A DNA stretch of 64,000 bases from Kaistella sp. (lineage in GTDB: Bacteria > Bacteroidota > Bacteroidia > Flavobacteriales > Weeksellaceae). Shown piece by piece: positions 8,925-18,458 of the stretch. The translations under genes and the position numbers were made by a program. Every line of letters begins with the position of its first letter. Within the stretch, counting starts at the first letter, position 1. A model generated the notes under the pieces. That model was not told the origin of the DNA. It saw only the letters and a program-made list of their open reading frames with translations, and did not search any database. The stretch is taken from NCBI GenBank assembly GCA_019459085.1, contig JAIBEW010000023.1, positions 1 to 64,000 on the forward strand, given 5' to 3'.

Positions 8925-10187
8925 ATGATGAAAAAATTACTCTTAATATTTGCCCTTACTTTTTCGTATTTCTTCAGTGTAAATGCGCAGAAAGAAAAAC
9001 TGGATATTCTTTTTGAAAAATACCAGGAAGCCGAAGGCGTGACTTCAATAAAAATCGCCAAACCAATGTTCAATATGCTGAACAAGCTGAATATCGGCGA
9101 TTCAGAACTCGACCAAATCAAACCTCTGCTGAGTAAAATCAACGGTTTACGAATTCTGATCATCGAAAAACCGGAATCATCCTCCAACCAGGATCAAAGA
9201 CAGCAGCATATTTTCCGGAACCTTCAGACCGATATTTCAAATTCCATTAAAAATATGAAATATGAAGAACTGATGACCGTAAACAGCAAAGACAATAAGA
9301 TAAAATTCCTTTCCTCGGATGCGGTAAACGGAATTCTGGATGATCTTCTGTTAAGCATCAATTCCGAAGACAATACGGTGCTGATGATGCTCGACGGGAA
9401 GATCTCGATGGAGGATGTGAACAGGCTCGTGAACGAAGCAGAGAACTCTTCCTCAAGAACCTCTTTGGTCACCGAAAACATCAGTTCACAAGGCGTTACA
9501 CAGGTCCGGAATGTCGGTAAATTTACCGGAATTAGAGTTTCGAACGGGATAAAAGTTAATTTCACGCAGGGAGATAAGCAAACCGTAGTCGTGGAAACAG
9601 ATCCGAATCTCCAGCAATATGTTTCTACAGAAGTGGAGAGCGGAATTCTGGTGATTTCCGTTAAAAATAAAAACAAAACCGACGTGAAATTCCGAAAACT
9701 GCTTGTAACGATTGAAGCGCCAAGACTTTCCTCAGTTGCCTTAAGTTCGGGCGCTCTTCTCACCACAGTGAATACCGTTAAAGAAGATTATTTTAAAGCC
9801 GACGTCAACTCCGGTTCCAGCCTGAACGCCGATGTCAGTTCCAATGCGGTGGAAATGGAAATCACTTCCGGCGCTAACGCTAAACTGGATGTTGATACCG
9901 GAAAAATAACGGTGACCGGAACCAGCGGCTCAATGTCGACAGTTGTTGGAAGAACTCAAAGTGCAGTTTTTGACCTGACGAGCGCCGCAAGCTGCAACGC
10001 GCAGGATCTGATTGCATCAACCGCAACGGTTTCCACGACTTCCGGCGCGAATCTGAAAATTCATGCAACCCAAACGCTTAATGCGACTGCGACTTCCGGT
10101 TCATCGATTAGGTATAAAGGGAAACCTGCGAACTCTTCCGGAGTGATTAAAACGACCAGTGGCGGAAGCGTAAAACCTTTAAACTAA
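8925..10187 (+). CDS. DUF4252 domain fused to head-GIN (putative auto-transporter adhesin) domain
   Basis: Signal peptide, DUF4252-like N-terminal half, then FTGIRVSNGIKVNFTQGDKQTVVVETDPNL... SGSSLNADVSS... typical of head-GIN/DUF2807. Confidence 0.75.
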   Translation: MMKKLLLIFALTFSYFFSVNAQKEKLDILFEKYQEAEGVTSIKIAKPMFNMLNKLNIGDSELDQIKPLLSKINGLRILIIEKPESSSNQDQRQQHIFRNLQTDISNSIKNMKYEELMTVNSKDNKIKFLSSDAVNGILDDLLLSINSEDNTVLMMLDGKISMEDVNRLVNEAENSSSRTSLVTENISSQGVTQVRNVGKFTGIRVSNGIKVNFTQGDKQTVVVETDPNLQQYVSTEVESGILVISVKNKNKTDVKFRKLLVTIEAPRLSSVALSSGALLTTVNTVKEDYFKADVNSGSSLNADVSSNAVEMEITSGANAKLDVDTGKITVTGTSGSMSTVVGRTQSAVFDLTSAASCNAQDLIASTATVSTTSGANLKIHATQTLNATATSGSSIRYKGKPANSSGVIKTTSGGSVKPLN

Positions 10188-10191
10188 AATC

Positions 10192-10716
10192 ATGAAAAAA
10201 CTTTCAATCTTACTGGCTGCTGTTTTGTTTATTTTCACCCTGCAGTCCTGCGTCGTATCGCACCAGCCGAATATGGGCTTCTTCGATAATCCACATTACG
10301 ATTACAAAGGCGCAACTTTTACGAGCATCAATGTTCCGATGTTACTTGCCAAGCCTATTGTCTCGAGAACGCTTCGTGAAGAAGGCGAAAGTGAGGAACT
10401 CATCGATCTCATCAGAAAAGTAACTGATGTGAAAGTGATGACCGTTGAAAACGGAAACCCAAAAATGCTCTCGGATTTTGCGAAATATTTAACCACGAAC
10501 CGTTTCGAAGAATGGATGACGGTGAAAAAAGAAAATGAAACCATAAAATTCCAGGCGAAACAGACCGGTGAGGTCATTAAAAAACTACTGATCACGGTGC
10601 ATTCAGGCAGCGAACTGGTTTTCGTAGATGTTTCCGGCAAATTCACCGCCGATGATATCTCGAGACTCATTAATTATTCCGAGAAAAAAGACTTGAGAAA
10701 GCTCGTCTCGAAATAA
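10192..10716 (+). CDS. DUF4252 lipoprotein
   Basis: Lipobox LQSC; VDVSGKFTADDISRLI resembles DUF4252; same operon. Confidence 0.7.
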   Translation: MKKLSILLAAVLFIFTLQSCVVSHQPNMGFFDNPHYDYKGATFTSINVPMLLAKPIVSRTLREEGESEELIDLIRKVTDVKVMTVENGNPKMLSDFAKYLTTNRFEEWMTVKKENETIKFQAKQTGEVIKKLLITVHSGSELVFVDVSGKFTADDISRLINYSEKKDLRKLVSK

Positions 10717-10720
10717 ATTG

Positions 10721-10752
10721 AAATAACCCCAGATTTTTCTGGGGTTATTTTC
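10721..10752. terminator. Intrinsic terminator
   Basis: AAATAACCCCAGA-tttt-TCTGGGGTTATTT. Confidence 0.75.
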
Positions 10753-10823
10753 TTCAAAGCAGAACCTAATATTAAATTCAATTAACTCAATCCAAACAAT
10801 TTTCATTTTAAATAAAAATACCT

Positions 10824-10831
10824 TAATTTTG
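10824..10831 (+). promoter_or_regulatory. -7 element TAatTTTG for guaB
   Basis: Matches TAnnTTTG about 15 nt upstream of the guaB ATG. Confidence 0.55.
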
Positions 10832-10845
10832 CAAAGAAAGTAAAG

Positions 10846-12306
10846 ATGTCTATTCAAAGCAAAATCGTAGAAACGGCCATCACTTTCGATGACGTTCTTC
10901 TTATCCCTTCTTATTCAGAAGTTCTGCCGCATCAGGTTTCCCTGAAATCACGGCTTTCCGATAAAATTACTCTTAATGTTCCCATCGTGTCTGCAGCAAT
11001 GGATACGGTAACCGAAGCAGAAATGTCGATCGCACTCGCCAGAGTCGGCGGAATCGGTTTCATCCATAAAAACATGCCCATCGCCGAACAGGCAGCACAG
11101 GTGTACAGAGTGAAGCGTTCCGAAAACGGAATGATTTCCGATCCTGTAACTTTATCCAAAGACCATACTTTAGCTGAAGCCAAGGAAATGATGGCCAATT
11201 TCAAAATTTCCGGACTTCCTGTGGTTGATAAAGACAATAAACTCATCGGCATCATCACCAACCGCGACGTAAAGTATCAGGAAAATCTCAGTGCAAAAGT
11301 GGAAGAACTGATGACGAAAGATAAACTCATCACTTCCGATAAAGCCACAAACCTGGAAGAGGCAAAAGATATTTTGTTGCGAAACCGTGTTGAAAAACTT
11401 CCGATCGTGGATAAAGATTTCAAACTGGTAGGTTTGATCACCATAAAAGACATCGACAATCAGCTTGAATATCCAAACGCCAACAAAGACGAAAGCGGCA
11501 GACTGATTGTCGGCGCCGGAGTTGGAGTGGGAGAAGATACAATCGAAAGAGTTTCAGCCCTCGTGAAAGCCGGTGTTGATATTATCGCAGTAGATTCCGC
11601 ACACGGACATTCGAAAGGAGTGCTGGATAAAATTTCAGAAATCCGCAAAAATTTCCCGGATCTCGATATCGTTGGCGGAAATATTGTTACCGCAGAAGCG
11701 GCAAAAGATTTAATAAAAGCAGGTGCAAATATACTAAAAGTGGGAGTGGGACCGGGTTCCATCTGTACTACAAGAGTTGTTGCAGGAGTAGGAGTGCCGC
11801 AGCTTTCAGCGATTTATAATGTTTTTGAATATGCAAAAAGCAAAAATGTTGCGGTAATTGCTGACGGAGGCGTAAAACTTTCCGGAGATATCGTAAAAGC
11901 TCTGGCTTCCGGAGCCAACGCGGTGATGCTGGGTTCACTTCTGGCCGGAACAGATGAAGCGCCGGGCGAAGAAATCATCTTCCAGGGTCGGAAATTTAAA
12001 GCATATCAGGGAATGGGATCGCTTTCAGCCATGAGACGTGGCGGGAAAGAACGTTATTTCCAGAGCGAAGCCAAAAAATTTGTTCCGGAAGGAATTGAAG
12101 GCCGCGTTCCACACAAAGGAAAACTCGAAGAAGTCGTATTTCAGCTAACCGGAGGCATCAGAGCCGGAATGGGCTATTGCGGAACGAAAGACATTGACAC
12201 TTTGCAGAAAGACGGCAAAATGGTTATGATAACCGGAAGCGGACTAAAAGAATCGCATCCGCATGATGTGATCATTACGCAGGAAGCGCCGAATTATTCT
12301 GTCTAA
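10846..12306 (+). CDS. guaB: IMP dehydrogenase
   Basis: [11 protein letters not shown], tandem CBS domains, [30 protein letters not shown]. Confidence 0.98.
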   Translation: MSIQSKIVETAITFDDVLLIPSYSEVLPHQVSLKSRLSDKITLNVPIVSAAMDTVTEAEMSIALARVGGIGFIHKNMPIAEQAAQVYRVKRSENGMISDPVTLSKDHTLAEAKEMMANFKISGLPVVDKDNKLIGIITNRDVKYQENLSAKVEELMTKDKLITSDKATNLEEAKDILLRNRVEKLPIVDKDFKLVGLITIKDIDNQLEYPNANKDESGRLIVGAGVGVGEDTIERVSALVKAGVDIIAVDSAHGHSKGVLDKISEIRKNFPDLDIVGGNIVTAEAAKDLIKAGANILKVGVGPGSICTTRVVAGVGVPQLSAIYNVFEYAKSKNVAVIADGGVKLSGDIVKALASGANAVMLGSLLAGTDEAPGEEIIFQGRKFKAYQGMGSLSAMRRGGKERYFQSEAKKFVPEGIEGRVPHKGKLEEVVFQLTGGIRAGMGYCGTKDIDTLQKDGKMVMITGSGLKESHPHDVIITQEAPNYSV

Positions 12307-12331
12307 AAAAACTTAAAATATAACAATTCAA

Positions 12332-12367
12332 AACCTGCCAGTTTTAAAACTTTGGCAGGTTTTTTTT
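12332..12367 (+). terminator. Intrinsic terminator after guaB
   Basis: AACCTGCCAG...TTGGCAGGTT followed by T-run. Confidence 0.75.
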
Positions 12368-12378
12368 AAATTCGCTGC

Positions 12379-12831
12379 ATGAATAAATATCTGATACTCT
12401 TCGTTGTGGTTTTCCTGACCGGCTGCAAAACCGTAGAAACGCAGTTTTCCGGAGCTGCAGGTACAGGTAAAAGCGCAACTGTTATTTCAGAAAATAATGA
12501 AGCCAAAGAATTTTATAAATTAACGGAGCTCGAAAAAAAAGGTAGAAACCAACGAACGGCTGAAGTCCTGACCTATCTTTTGGGTGATGATGATGCGGAG
12601 GATCCTTTTACCGCTGTTGTGATTGACAATTTCTCCAACTGCGATATCATTGTAAGAATTGTGGAAATAAACGGAAACGGAATCTACAATCTGCCCATTT
12701 CCAAAGGCGGTAAAAATTATTTGAAAATAAAAAAAGGTAATTACACCCTTAAAACGAAGATGTGCAGTGCTCCATATTATTCGCAAAAACAGATTGTGGA
12801 ACCGCTGATTCTCAAGCTATCCGAAAATTAA
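12379..12831 (+). CDS. Small lipoprotein, member 1 of a four-paralog family (possibly DUF6759)
   Basis: Lipobox VFLTGC; SNCDIIVRIVEINGNGIYNLPISKGGKNYLKIKKGNYTLKTKMCSAPYYSQKQI. Confidence 0.65.
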   Translation: MNKYLILFVVVFLTGCKTVETQFSGAAGTGKSATVISENNEAKEFYKLTELEKKGRNQRTAEVLTYLLGDDDAEDPFTAVVIDNFSNCDIIVRIVEINGNGIYNLPISKGGKNYLKIKKGNYTLKTKMCSAPYYSQKQIVEPLILKLSEN

Positions 12832-12862
12832 AGCCTTTCATGATTTTGAAAGCCTTTTAGTT

Positions 12863-13945
12863 TTAGTTTTTCTTACTGAGTTTTTCCTTGAAATCATCGA
12901 TTCTGAAATCGGTTCCGGCATTGCCTTTCTCTATTTTTTCTTTGGAATAGAGGCGGAAATCATTCTCGGTTTTTTCGAGCAGATAATCATAGGGTCCTAC
13001 GGATGAAATGAGTTTCACCAAAACCGGAGAAATTTCCAGACAAATGAAAAGTCCCATGATGAAAGCCGCGGCCAAACCAATAATGGCGGAGTTTTTCCCG
13101 AGTTCATCCAGAGCCTGAAGCCGCGCCGCAAAACCGTTGAAACGGTCTTCGAAGGTTTCAGTTTTGTTCCTTTCGGTTTCGATGTTGGTATAGACTTTTG
13201 AAATTTCTTTGTCCAGATAATCCAAGCGTGGAGTCACTGTTTTCTGATAGTTTTCCAGATCCTGGCGGCGCTGTTCCTTCAGTTGGGATTTCCGTTTTGC
13301 GTTCGAGCCGAAACCTACTTTTCCGCTCGTTAAACCGCTTTGTTTCCCTAAAATTTCTTTCTCGAGTTCCACCGCAGCGGAATCGTAAGATTTCTGATAA
13401 TCAGCAATTTTGGTTTGAATCTGTTTTTTTTCGGTTTCAAAAGGTCCTGACTGCTGCAGAATCCTTCCGTTCATTTCTGCCTGAAGCTGGGTTTTGTTTC
13501 TCTGAATAATGGTATTCAGCTGTTTGTTGACTTCCTTTTCAAAGATTTTCAGTTCCAGCGGTTTTGAAATAATGATTCCCAGAAATGTGGCCAAAATAAG
13601 TCTCGGAATGGCCATTAAAACCTGATTCCACCACGTTCCTGTTTTTTTGATGGAGGAAACGATGTAGCGGTCCAGATTAAAGATCATCAAACCCCACAAC
13701 ACGGCAAACGCTGTTGAAATCCAGACGTCATCAAACACCGTAAACATCGCATAACCTGCGGAAAGTGTCGCGAAAATGGCCGTAAATAAAACAATCCCGC
13801 CGATGCCTGCAAATTTGTTCCATTCAGATGGTGTTTTTCTTAAAATATGAATATTTCCGCCGGAGCAGATCAGGAGAAACTTCTGAAACCAGTTCATTTT
13901 ATGGTTTACGGGATTCGTATTAAGATTTTGCGTTTTCATATTCAA
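12863..13945 (-). CDS. DUF4407-like membrane protein
   Basis: N-terminal multi-TM (GGIVLFTAIFATLSAGYAMF, WGLMIFNLDRYIVSS), long coiled coil, C-terminal TM. Confidence 0.7.
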   Translation of the reverse strand: MNMKTQNLNTNPVNHKMNWFQKFLLICSGGNIHILRKTPSEWNKFAGIGGIVLFTAIFATLSAGYAMFTVFDDVWISTAFAVLWGLMIFNLDRYIVSSIKKTGTWWNQVLMAIPRLILATFLGIIISKPLELKIFEKEVNKQLNTIIQRNKTQLQAEMNGRILQQSGPFETEKKQIQTKIADYQKSYDSAAVELEKEILGKQSGLTSGKVGFGSNAKRKSQLKEQRRQDLENYQKTVTPRLDYLDKEISKVYTNIETERNKTETFEDRFNGFAARLQALDELGKNSAIIGLAAAFIMGLFICLEISPVLVKLISSVGPYDYLLEKTENDFRLYSKEKIEKGNAGTDFRIDDFKEKLSKKN

Positions 13946-14063
13946 TTGGTATTTTAAAACGTAACAATGTTACAGATAGTATTAGGTTTAACCAAGTAAA
14001 TGTTTTGTGTATTTTCTGTAAATTGATTTTACAAAATAAGCTGTTGAAAATTAGGAAGTTAAT

Positions 14064-14618
14064 TTATTTTAAGCGGTCCGGATTCTGTTTCAGGAAACTG
14101 TCCCATCCGGTGTAATTTTTATCTGTAACCACATTTCCGGAGTTGAAATGATGGCAAACCGCTACCGCCAAACCGTCGGAAGCATCGAGATATTTTGTAG
14201 GAAATTCCTTTAAATTCAGCAGACTTTGTAACATCCCGGCGACCTGTTCCTTGCTCGCATTTCCGTTTCCGGTAATCGCCATTTTAATTTTTTTTGGAGA
14301 ATATTCGGTAATCGGAATGTCGCGGTGCAATGATGCCGCCATCGCTACACCTTGTGCACGACCCAATTTCAGCATGCTTTGAACATTTTTTCCAAAAAAA
14401 GGAGCTTCGAGAGCGACTTCATCCGGATGGTATTCATCAATCAAAGCCAAAGTCTTGTCGAAAATAATCTTAAGCTTGGTTTCATGATTCGGGTATTTTT
14501 TCAGAATCAGCTCATGAATCGAAACCATTTTCATCTTTCCTTTTTCCACAGAAATAATTCCGAAACCCATGATGGTCGTGCCGGGATCAATGCCCAATAT
14601 AATTTTTTCAGTTTGCAT
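14064..14618 (-). CDS. ruvC: Holliday junction resolvase RuvC
   Basis: ILGIDPGTTIMGFGI, EAPFFGKNVQSMLKLGRAQG, KYLDASDGLAVAVCH. Start placed at MQTEKII (14618) rather than 14735. Confidence 0.93.
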   Translation of the reverse strand: MQTEKIILGIDPGTTIMGFGIISVEKGKMKMVSIHELILKKYPNHETKLKIIFDKTLALIDEYHPDEVALEAPFFGKNVQSMLKLGRAQGVAMAASLHRDIPITEYSPKKIKMAITGNGNASKEQVAGMLQSLLNLKEFPTKYLDASDGLAVAVCHHFNSGNVVTDKNYTGWDSFLKQNPDRLK

Positions 14619-14672
14619 TGGAGCAAATTTAAGATTAAGGGATTGAAATGCAGAAAAAATTGTCAGAATTAT

Positions 14673-14704
14673 TTTGATGCATAACAAAATTATGTATAGC
14701 TTTG
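14673..14704 (+). promoter_or_regulatory. Promoter of the PadR operon: -33 TTTG (14673-14676), -7 TAgcTTTG (14697-14704)
   Basis: Matches TTTG-N20-TAnnTTTG. Confidence 0.7.
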
Positions 14705-14712
14705 TTATGCAT
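14677..14712. promoter_or_regulatory. Perfect 12-bp inverted repeat overlapping promoter and start codon; candidate PadR operator
   Basis: ATGCATAACAAA - 12 nt - TTTGTTATGCAT. Confidence 0.75.
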
Positions 14713-15048
14713 ATGAAAAAGAACGCTTTATACAAAGGAACCCTTCAGAATATCATCCTTAAACTGTTGACAACAGAAGTGAAGATGTACGGTTACCAGC
14801 TTACTCAGCGGGCAAAGGAACTCACGAAGGGAGAACTGGAAATGACGGAAGGCGCACTTTATCCGCTGCTGCATAAACTGGAAAATGATGGAATCATCCA
14901 TTCAGAAATCCAAAATGTAAACGGACGCGACCGTAAATATTATCTGCTCACCGACAAAGGGAAAAGACAGCAGGTGACACAGGAAGAGGAAATGAAGTCG
15001 TATCTTTTTAATTTAAATGTAATTTTTAAAATTCAGGCCGATGAATGA
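14713..15048 (+). CDS. PadR-family transcriptional regulator
   Basis: KGTLQNIILKLLTTEVKMYGYQLTQRAKELTKGELEMTEGALYPLLHKLENDGIIHSE. The start at 14707/14713 is preferred over 14674, which lies in the promoter. Confidence 0.9.
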   Translation: MKKNALYKGTLQNIILKLLTTEVKMYGYQLTQRAKELTKGELEMTEGALYPLLHKLENDGIIHSEIQNVNGRDRKYYLLTDKGKRQQVTQEEEMKSYLFNLNVIFKIQADE

Positions 15049-15751
15049 TTCCCCTCTCACCCAAATTCGCAACTATCTTTTGGATAAAAAACTTCCGATT
15101 GATATTTTAGTGGAAGTTCAGGATCATTTTATTTCCCAGATTTCTGATCTGGAGAGAGATGATAATCTGAGTTTTGAGGAGGCATTTGAAAAAGTAAAAA
15201 AAAGCTGGCAGAAGGAGTTGAAGCCTTATTGGGACGGCGGTTGGGATTTGTTCGATAAAAACAACATGACGCGTAAATTCGAAAGGCTGTTGATCTGGAC
15301 TTCCCTCAAAAAATGTTTCAAATACTCCTTAGTGGCAATTGTAATTCTCGCTCTTGTCTCTAAAATAGTAACACTGCAGTATTTTACCGGATTCTTTCTT
15401 ATCGCGATACTGGGAATAATGCTTTGGCCCATTATAAATCTGTTCCGAAGATGGAAAACGTTTATGCTTCCGAAAAAATATGACGATTATGTCCTGACCC
15501 TTTACCAATCCTTTAATTTCATAAATTTTGTATTTGCATACTCTTTTTATCAGGTGATTTCCGGTTACCGACATGGAGGCGCGCGATTCAAGGATTTTTT
15601 CACCACTTTTGAGTTGAATGCTGACATACTGGCTGTTGTTGTCTACTTTTCCATCATCAGCATCAGTTTCTTTGCACTGATCTCGCAACAGGAATACCTG
15701 AAACGAATTGAAAGAATAAAACCTTTTCTCAAATATCTGAAATCGTCATGA
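15041..15751 (+). CDS. HAAS-like N-terminal domain plus multi-TM membrane protein
   Basis: LTQIRNYLLDKKLPIDILVEVQDHFISQISDLERDDNLSFEEAFEKVKKSWQKEL followed by about 5 TM helices. Confidence 0.65.
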   Translation: MNDSPLTQIRNYLLDKKLPIDILVEVQDHFISQISDLERDDNLSFEEAFEKVKKSWQKELKPYWDGGWDLFDKNNMTRKFERLLIWTSLKKCFKYSLVAIVILALVSKIVTLQYFTGFFLIAILGIMLWPIINLFRRWKTFMLPKKYDDYVLTLYQSFNFINFVFAYSFYQVISGYRHGGARFKDFFTTFELNADILAVVVYFSIISISFFALISQQEYLKRIERIKPFLKYLKSS

Positions 15752-16473
15752 ATGAAATGCAACTCACTCAAATCCGCACCTACCTTTTGCAGAAAAAACT
15801 TCCGATCGATATTTTGATGGAAGTTCAGGATCATTTTATTTCCCAGATTTCTGATCTCGAGAGAGACGAAAATCTGACCTTTGAGGAAGCCCTTGAGAAG
15901 GTGAAAAAAAGCTGGCAGAACGATCTTCAACTGTATTGGGACGGCAGTTTGGATTTGAACGATACGAGCAGGTTCACAAAGAAAATGTACCGGCAGATCA
16001 ATCTGGGAATTCTAAAGGAAACCATGAAAACTGGAGTCGGCATTGTATTCCTGTTATTCATTTTGGCGCAGTTTACCGGTGTATTTGTTTTTAAGTATGT
16101 GTTGACAGTGGCAATTGTAGCTCTTACTTTTTTCCCTTTGATCAATTACCTGGTTCACCCACAAGAATTTAACCTGGCAAAAAAATATGAAAATTATGTC
16201 CTGACTTATTATCAGCAGTCTGCGGCAATATTCTTCAGTTCATTCGCGGTCTTATTGCCGAATATTTTTGAGATTTATGATCATTCCGAGGCGGTATATA
16301 GCGTCTTCCGGTTTAGTTTTGCACCTGTTCAGGGTTTCTCGCCGTTTCTTTTCTGGAGTGTGTTTTTCTTTTTGATTTTTGGAAATGTGTTGGTTTATGT
16401 AAGCCAGAGAAATTATCTTCGACAAATCCATAAAGTAAAACCTTTTCTTAAATACCTTACCCCTTCGTCTTAA
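15748..16473 (+). CDS. Paralog of 15041-15751 (HAAS-like plus TM)
   Basis: N-terminal ~60 aa nearly identical to the preceding gene; TM region divergent. Confidence 0.65.
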   Translation: MNEMQLTQIRTYLLQKKLPIDILMEVQDHFISQISDLERDENLTFEEALEKVKKSWQNDLQLYWDGSLDLNDTSRFTKKMYRQINLGILKETMKTGVGIVFLLFILAQFTGVFVFKYVLTVAIVALTFFPLINYLVHPQEFNLAKKYENYVLTYYQQSAAIFFSSFAVLLPNIFEIYDHSEAVYSVFRFSFAPVQGFSPFLFWSVFFFLIFGNVLVYVSQRNYLRQIHKVKPFLKYLTPSS

Positions 16474-16506
16474 AATATTTACTTATTTTTAGTAAAATTT
16501 TATCAG

Positions 16507-17436
16507 ATGAACCGTAAAGAATTTCTCGCCACCACTTTTTCAGCCGGTTTAGGTCTGGCTTTTATGCCAAGCTTACTGAGCTGTGTCACGCCAATAGCAA
16601 ACCATAGCGTATTTGATCCTTTGATTTTAGGTGTAGGAGATCTTCGGAAAGTCCGCGGAAATATCTCCCGCTACACCAATAAAGGCGGAACGGTCGGGGT
16701 TTTTGAAACAAAGGAAGGTTTCCTCATCATCGATTCGCAGTTTCCTGATGCGATACAGCCGGTGCTGGACGGAATTTCATCAAAAGGCAAACCGGTACTG
16801 TTTCTCTGCAATACACATCACCACGGCGACCATACTTCCGGAAACATCGCTTTTAAAGATCAAAATACCAAAGTTGTCGCTCACCAGCGCGTACCGGAAC
16901 TGCAGCGGAAAGCTGCTGAAAAAAGCAGCAAACTCGCCGAACAGCGTTATGCAACTGTTCTTTTTGAAAAGGAATACAGAATTGATCTGGGAAATGAAAA
17001 AGTGACGGGCTATCATTTTGGGAACGGACACACTTTTGGAGATGTGATGTATCATTTCGAGAACGACAATGTGGTTCACATGGGCGATCTGATGTTTAAC
17101 AATGTGATTCCGGTTTACCGCACCGCAGACGGGTCGGATTCCCGAAACTGGATTAAAGTGCTGGAAAAAGCGCTGGCGAAATTTGATGATGACACCATTT
17201 TTATTTTCGGCCATGCGAACAAACCTGAACTGACCACCGGAAACAAAGCCAATCTGAAAGAAATGGCCAGTTTTCTGGAAGCTTCAAATGATTTTGTACT
17301 GAAAGCCATCAGTGAAGGAAAATCTACAGAGCAGCTGATGAAAGAAACTGCTTTTATTCCCGGTTTCGAAAACCGTAACACGCCGGAACGGTTTGCAGGA
17401 TTTCTGGATGAGCTGAGGAAAACATTACTAGGTTAA
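16507..17436 (+). CDS. Exported MBL-fold metallo-hydrolase
   Basis: TxHHHGDHTSG zinc motif, GHTFGD, FGHANK; signal/lipobox MPSLLSC. Confidence 0.88.
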   Translation: MNRKEFLATTFSAGLGLAFMPSLLSCVTPIANHSVFDPLILGVGDLRKVRGNISRYTNKGGTVGVFETKEGFLIIDSQFPDAIQPVLDGISSKGKPVLFLCNTHHHGDHTSGNIAFKDQNTKVVAHQRVPELQRKAAEKSSKLAEQRYATVLFEKEYRIDLGNEKVTGYHFGNGHTFGDVMYHFENDNVVHMGDLMFNNVIPVYRTADGSDSRNWIKVLEKALAKFDDDTIFIFGHANKPELTTGNKANLKEMASFLEASNDFVLKAISEGKSTEQLMKETAFIPGFENRNTPERFAGFLDELRKTLLG

Positions 17437-17464
17437 ATTCTATCTTCTAAGATTTTGATAACCA

Positions 17465-18457
17465 TTAGTACCTCTTTATCTTCCTGACCGGAACTGAATT
17501 CCCGTTGAAATAATCCAGTGTAAATTCATATTTTGTTGTCGGGTCAAAAATTGCCCCAATTAAAACACCAGTCAATCCATAGAACATATAAAAGGTTTGG
17601 TTTTTACCATTCACATTCCCTATAAAGTAAAATTCTTCTTCTCTCTTGGTGGCTTTAGAGTAATTATTATCATCAGGAACTAAGATGTAGGGCTGCCCTT
17701 TATAAACAATGGCAAAAGTTTTCTTTATATCTACTGATTCTTTCTTACCTTCCTTCAGATAGTAAACCTTATAAATCTTATCTGGATTAGCAGCAAATTT
17801 AACATCTGAAATAATTTCTGACGGATACTGAGTCTTAAATCGGTAGTAGTTTTCGTAAATGCCATCCTTTAATTCATCTTTATATAAAGGATACTGCTGC
17901 TTATCTACATGAATAAAGTTCTGCAGGTCTTCAAAACTGTAAGAATAAATGATTTTTGGAGTGCGGTTTAAATTTTTCTCAAGAAAGCCACTAATAGTTT
18001 CATTAATTCGCCTATAATTTTCCTTCTTAGAGCTAAACACTGACTGCTTTACGATTTCATCTGCTTTATCAATAGGAGAATACTTGCCATTACTGTTCCT
18101 GGAAAACAAATAACCCTGGAAATGAATGTAGTTTCCAGAGTCCCCTCCCGCAAATGCTAACCTTTTAACATAAAGAACGAGTTCACCCTTTTCTGCATGA
18201 TCAGGATTTAGCCCGTCAACAATTTTCTGAAACTGAATCCCAAGCGGTATTTCCAATACATGAGGTTTCCCTTGAAAGGCCCCTACAGATGTGGTGTCTT
18301 CCCGGACATCAATGACTCTTATCTTAGAATATTTACTTGCTTCAACTTTTAATTCGGGCATATCGAAGTTAAATATTTCCTTTTTCTGACCGTGAAATGA
18401 ACACGACAGAAGAAAAATCAGAAAATAACATCCTTTTAAATATAATGGTTTCATCAT
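17465..18457 (-). CDS. Hypothetical secreted protein
   Basis: Signal peptide from MMKPLYLKGCYFLIFLLSCSFHG; the ORF-track start at 18517 lies inside icmF. Overlaps nothing if started at 18457. Confidence 0.55.
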   Translation of the reverse strand: MMKPLYLKGCYFLIFLLSCSFHGQKKEIFNFDMPELKVEASKYSKIRVIDVREDTTSVGAFQGKPHVLEIPLGIQFQKIVDGLNPDHAEKGELVLYVKRLAFAGGDSGNYIHFQGYLFSRNSNGKYSPIDKADEIVKQSVFSSKKENYRRINETISGFLEKNLNRTPKIIYSYSFEDLQNFIHVDKQQYPLYKDELKDGIYENYYRFKTQYPSEIISDVKFAANPDKIYKVYYLKEGKKESVDIKKTFAIVYKGQPYILVPDDNNYSKATKREEEFYFIGNVNGKNQTFYMFYGLTGVLIGAIFDPTTKYEFTLDYFNGNSVPVRKIKRY

Positions 18458-18458
18458 A

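Noticed and set aside
14674-14706. N-terminal extension MMHNKIMYSFV of the PadR ORF
   Set aside because: The extension is encoded by the -33/-7 promoter and the inverted repeat; starts at 14707/14713 fit the PadR family.
16507-17436. Beta-lactamase (antibiotic resistance) interpretation of the MBL protein
   Set aside because: HxHxDH-type motif alone is shared by the whole MBL superfamily; substrate cannot be inferred.
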